Source of the DNA: Pseudomonadota bacterium
Lineage (GTDB): Bacteria; Pseudomonadota; Gammaproteobacteria; Xanthomonadales; Xanthomonadaceae
Assembly: GCA_023393895.1 (NCBI GenBank)
Contig: JAEXBT010000022.1
Coordinates: forward strand, 1 to 6,982
Length of the DNA stretch: 6,982 nucleotides
Reading direction: 5' to 3'
Part shown: positions 6,195 through 6,982 of the stretch, one piece after another
Position numbering within the stretch: position 1 is the first letter of the stretch
Layout: each line of letters opens with the position of its first letter
Made by a program: the position numbers and the translations under genes
The notes under the pieces: generated by a model
Told to the model about the DNA's origin: nothing
The model's database searches: none
The model's input: the letters and a program-made list of their open reading frames with translations, nothing else

Positions 6195-6593
6195 ATGAGC
6201 AGCGAAATCCCGGGCGATCTCAAGTTCCTCAAGTCCCACGAGTGGGTGCGTGTCGAAGGCGGCGGCCGCGCCACCATCGGCATTTCCGACCACGCCCAGG
6301 GCCTGCTCGGCGACCTGGTGTACGTGGAGCTTCCGGCGGTTGGTGACGAGGTGGAGGCCGGTAACGCCTGTGCCGTGGTCGAGTCGGTGAAGGCCGCATC
6401 CGACGTCTACGCGCCGGTCAGCGGCACCGTCGTTGAGGTCAACGAGGCGCTCGCCGACAAGCCGGAAGCGATCAACGACGATGCCTTCGGTGACGGATGG
6501 TTGTTCGTGGTCGAGATGAGTGAGTCCGGTCAGGCCGACGCACTGCTTTCCGCCGACGACTACGCCGCGACGATGGAAGACAGCGACGACTGA
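6195..6593 (+). CDS. gcvH: Glycine cleavage system H protein (lipoyl carrier)
   Basis: H protein of the glycine cleavage system, the mobile lipoyl carrier that shuttles the aminomethyl group from P protein to T protein and is then reoxidised by the L protein. The 132 residues are typical. The sequence shows the conserved start ([14 protein letters not shown], 9-22), the barrel motif [20 protein letters not shown] (28-47), and the lipoylation site V62-E-S-V-K66-A-A-S-D-V-Y-A-P with Lys66 as the modified residue. N93[10 protein letters not shown] follows (93-104). An acidic tail (MEDSDD) ends the protein. GGAG at 6185-6188, 6 bases upstream, supports the ATG. It lies 45 bases after gcvT and 20 bases before a strong terminator, so it is the last gene of this unit; gcvP must be encoded elsewhere. 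Confidence 0.97.
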   Translation: MSSEIPGDLKFLKSHEWVRVEGGGRATIGISDHAQGLLGDLVYVELPAVGDEVEAGNACAVVESVKAASDVYAPVSGTVVEVNEALADKPEAINDDAFGDGWLFVVEMSESGQADALLSADDYAATMEDSDD

Positions 6594-6613
6594 AGTCAGT
6601 TTCGAACGTCGGG

Positions 6614-6642
6614 AAAAGCGGCCGCCTCCGGGCGGCCGTTTT
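6614..6642 (+). terminator. Rho-independent terminator of the gcvT-gcvH unit
   Basis: An 8-bp perfect GC stem, CGGCCGCC (6619-6626) and GGCGGCCG (6631-6638) with a TCCG loop, is flanked by AAAA (6614-6617) and TTTT (6639-6642). The A-run and T-run can extend the stem past a bulged G. The stop codon of gcvH ends 20 bases upstream. The A-run makes it potentially usable in both directions. Confidence 0.93.
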
Positions 6643-6649
6643 CGTTTGC

Positions 6650-6982
6650 GGGCATCACCCGCATGCGCGCTGCACGGAAAATTTTCGCGCAAATCGTCAT
6701 TGCAACGCAGGAAAACGATCGGGTCCGCGAAAAAATTTGCGTTGGCCCGCTGTGGCCTCCGTCGCCCGGATCGTCGGAGGCATGGAGGCCTGCAGAGGCG
6801 ATACCGGTTTCCGAGGTCGACATTGGTCGTGCAGGAAAGTGCTTGTTTTGCAGCATGAGGATCAACTGCATCAAATCGTTAGGGAGATCATGCGGTCGGA
6901 TCGCTGCATGCATTGATGCGCTCGGCGCAGATGTGGGTCGTGCGTGCGGCGCACACGGATGAAAAAAAACCGACGGGAGTGT
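6650..6982 (+). other. Gene-free region, probable promoter/5' leader of a gene beyond the right edge
   Basis: No open frame here resembles a protein I know, and the AT-rich patches (a GAAAATTTTC palindrome at 6677-6686, then AAAAAATTTGCG around 6730-6741) are unlike the coding DNA of this genome. The visible structure is CGCAAAT (6688-6694) inverted as ATTTGCG (6735-6741); GCCTCCG/CGGAGGC (6755-6781), competing with GGCCTCC/GGAGGCC (6754-6790); and small hairpins at 6917-6929 and 6940-6954. An A8 run (6962-6969) is followed by GGGAG (6975-6979), which is in position to be the ribosome site of a plus-strand gene starting just outside the window. No confident promoter could be picked. Confidence 0.5.
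6890..6916 (+). CDS. Possible tiny leader ORF (8 residues)
   Basis: ATG at 6890 opens an eight-codon frame, MRSDRCMH, closed by TGA at 6914-6916. AGGGAG (6881-6886) lies upstream, but with only 3 bases of spacing, which is shorter than ideal. A small hairpin (TGCGC/GCGCA, 6917-6929) follows directly after the stop. It could be a leader peptide in the 5' region of the next gene, but so short a frame arises easily by chance. Confidence 0.15.
   Translation: MRSDRCMH

Noticed and set aside
6596..6913. 105-residue minus-strand frame overlapping the terminator
   Set aside because: It runs back through the terminator hairpin, has no domain signature and no convincing ribosome site.
6663..6962. 99-residue plus-strand frame after the terminator
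   Set aside because: No recognisable motif, no good ribosome site, AT-rich non-coding composition at its start and several Cys/Arg-rich stretches typical of random frames.

Overview
The window is high-GC (about two thirds G+C by eye) gammaproteobacterial chromosome. Gene content, protein style and the loose -10-like elements fit the Xanthomonadaceae/Lysobacterales (Lysobacter, Luteimonas, Stenotrophomonas or Xanthomonas type). The family assignment is inference; no taxonomic marker is present. There is no sign of a mobile element, CRISPR array, tRNA or rRNA.

Left half, minus strand. A DUF1508 (YegP-type) gene is cut by the left edge (1-292). Next come a PfkB-family ribokinase (371-1318) and, 4 bases upstream of it, a CNT/NupC nucleoside transporter (1323-2618), forming a two-gene unit for nucleoside or ribose uptake and phosphorylation. 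Upstream again is a GDT1/UPF0016 (TMEM165-type) membrane protein, a likely Mn2+ exporter (2699-3271). Its 280-base leader holds a well-conserved yybP-ykoY manganese riboswitch aptamer (3347-3454), followed by a candidate expression platform with mutually exclusive helices.

Right half, plus strand. Transcription diverges from the same intergenic region into an SPFH/stomatin-type protein of the QmcA group (3552-4529) and its usual partner, a short NfeD/YbbJ protein (4533-4964), as a tight pair. Then come two glycine-cleavage genes, gcvT (5049-6149) and gcvH (6195-6593), closed by a clear Rho-independent terminator (6614-6642). gcvP is not in the window.

The last ~330 bases (6650-6982) hold no convincing gene. 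They have AT-rich patches, competing hairpins, a possible tiny leader ORF and a GGGAG motif at the right edge. They look like the promoter/5' leader of a plus-strand gene that starts just outside. The most informative non-coding element is the Mn2+ riboswitch, which independently supports a manganese role for the GDT1 gene.
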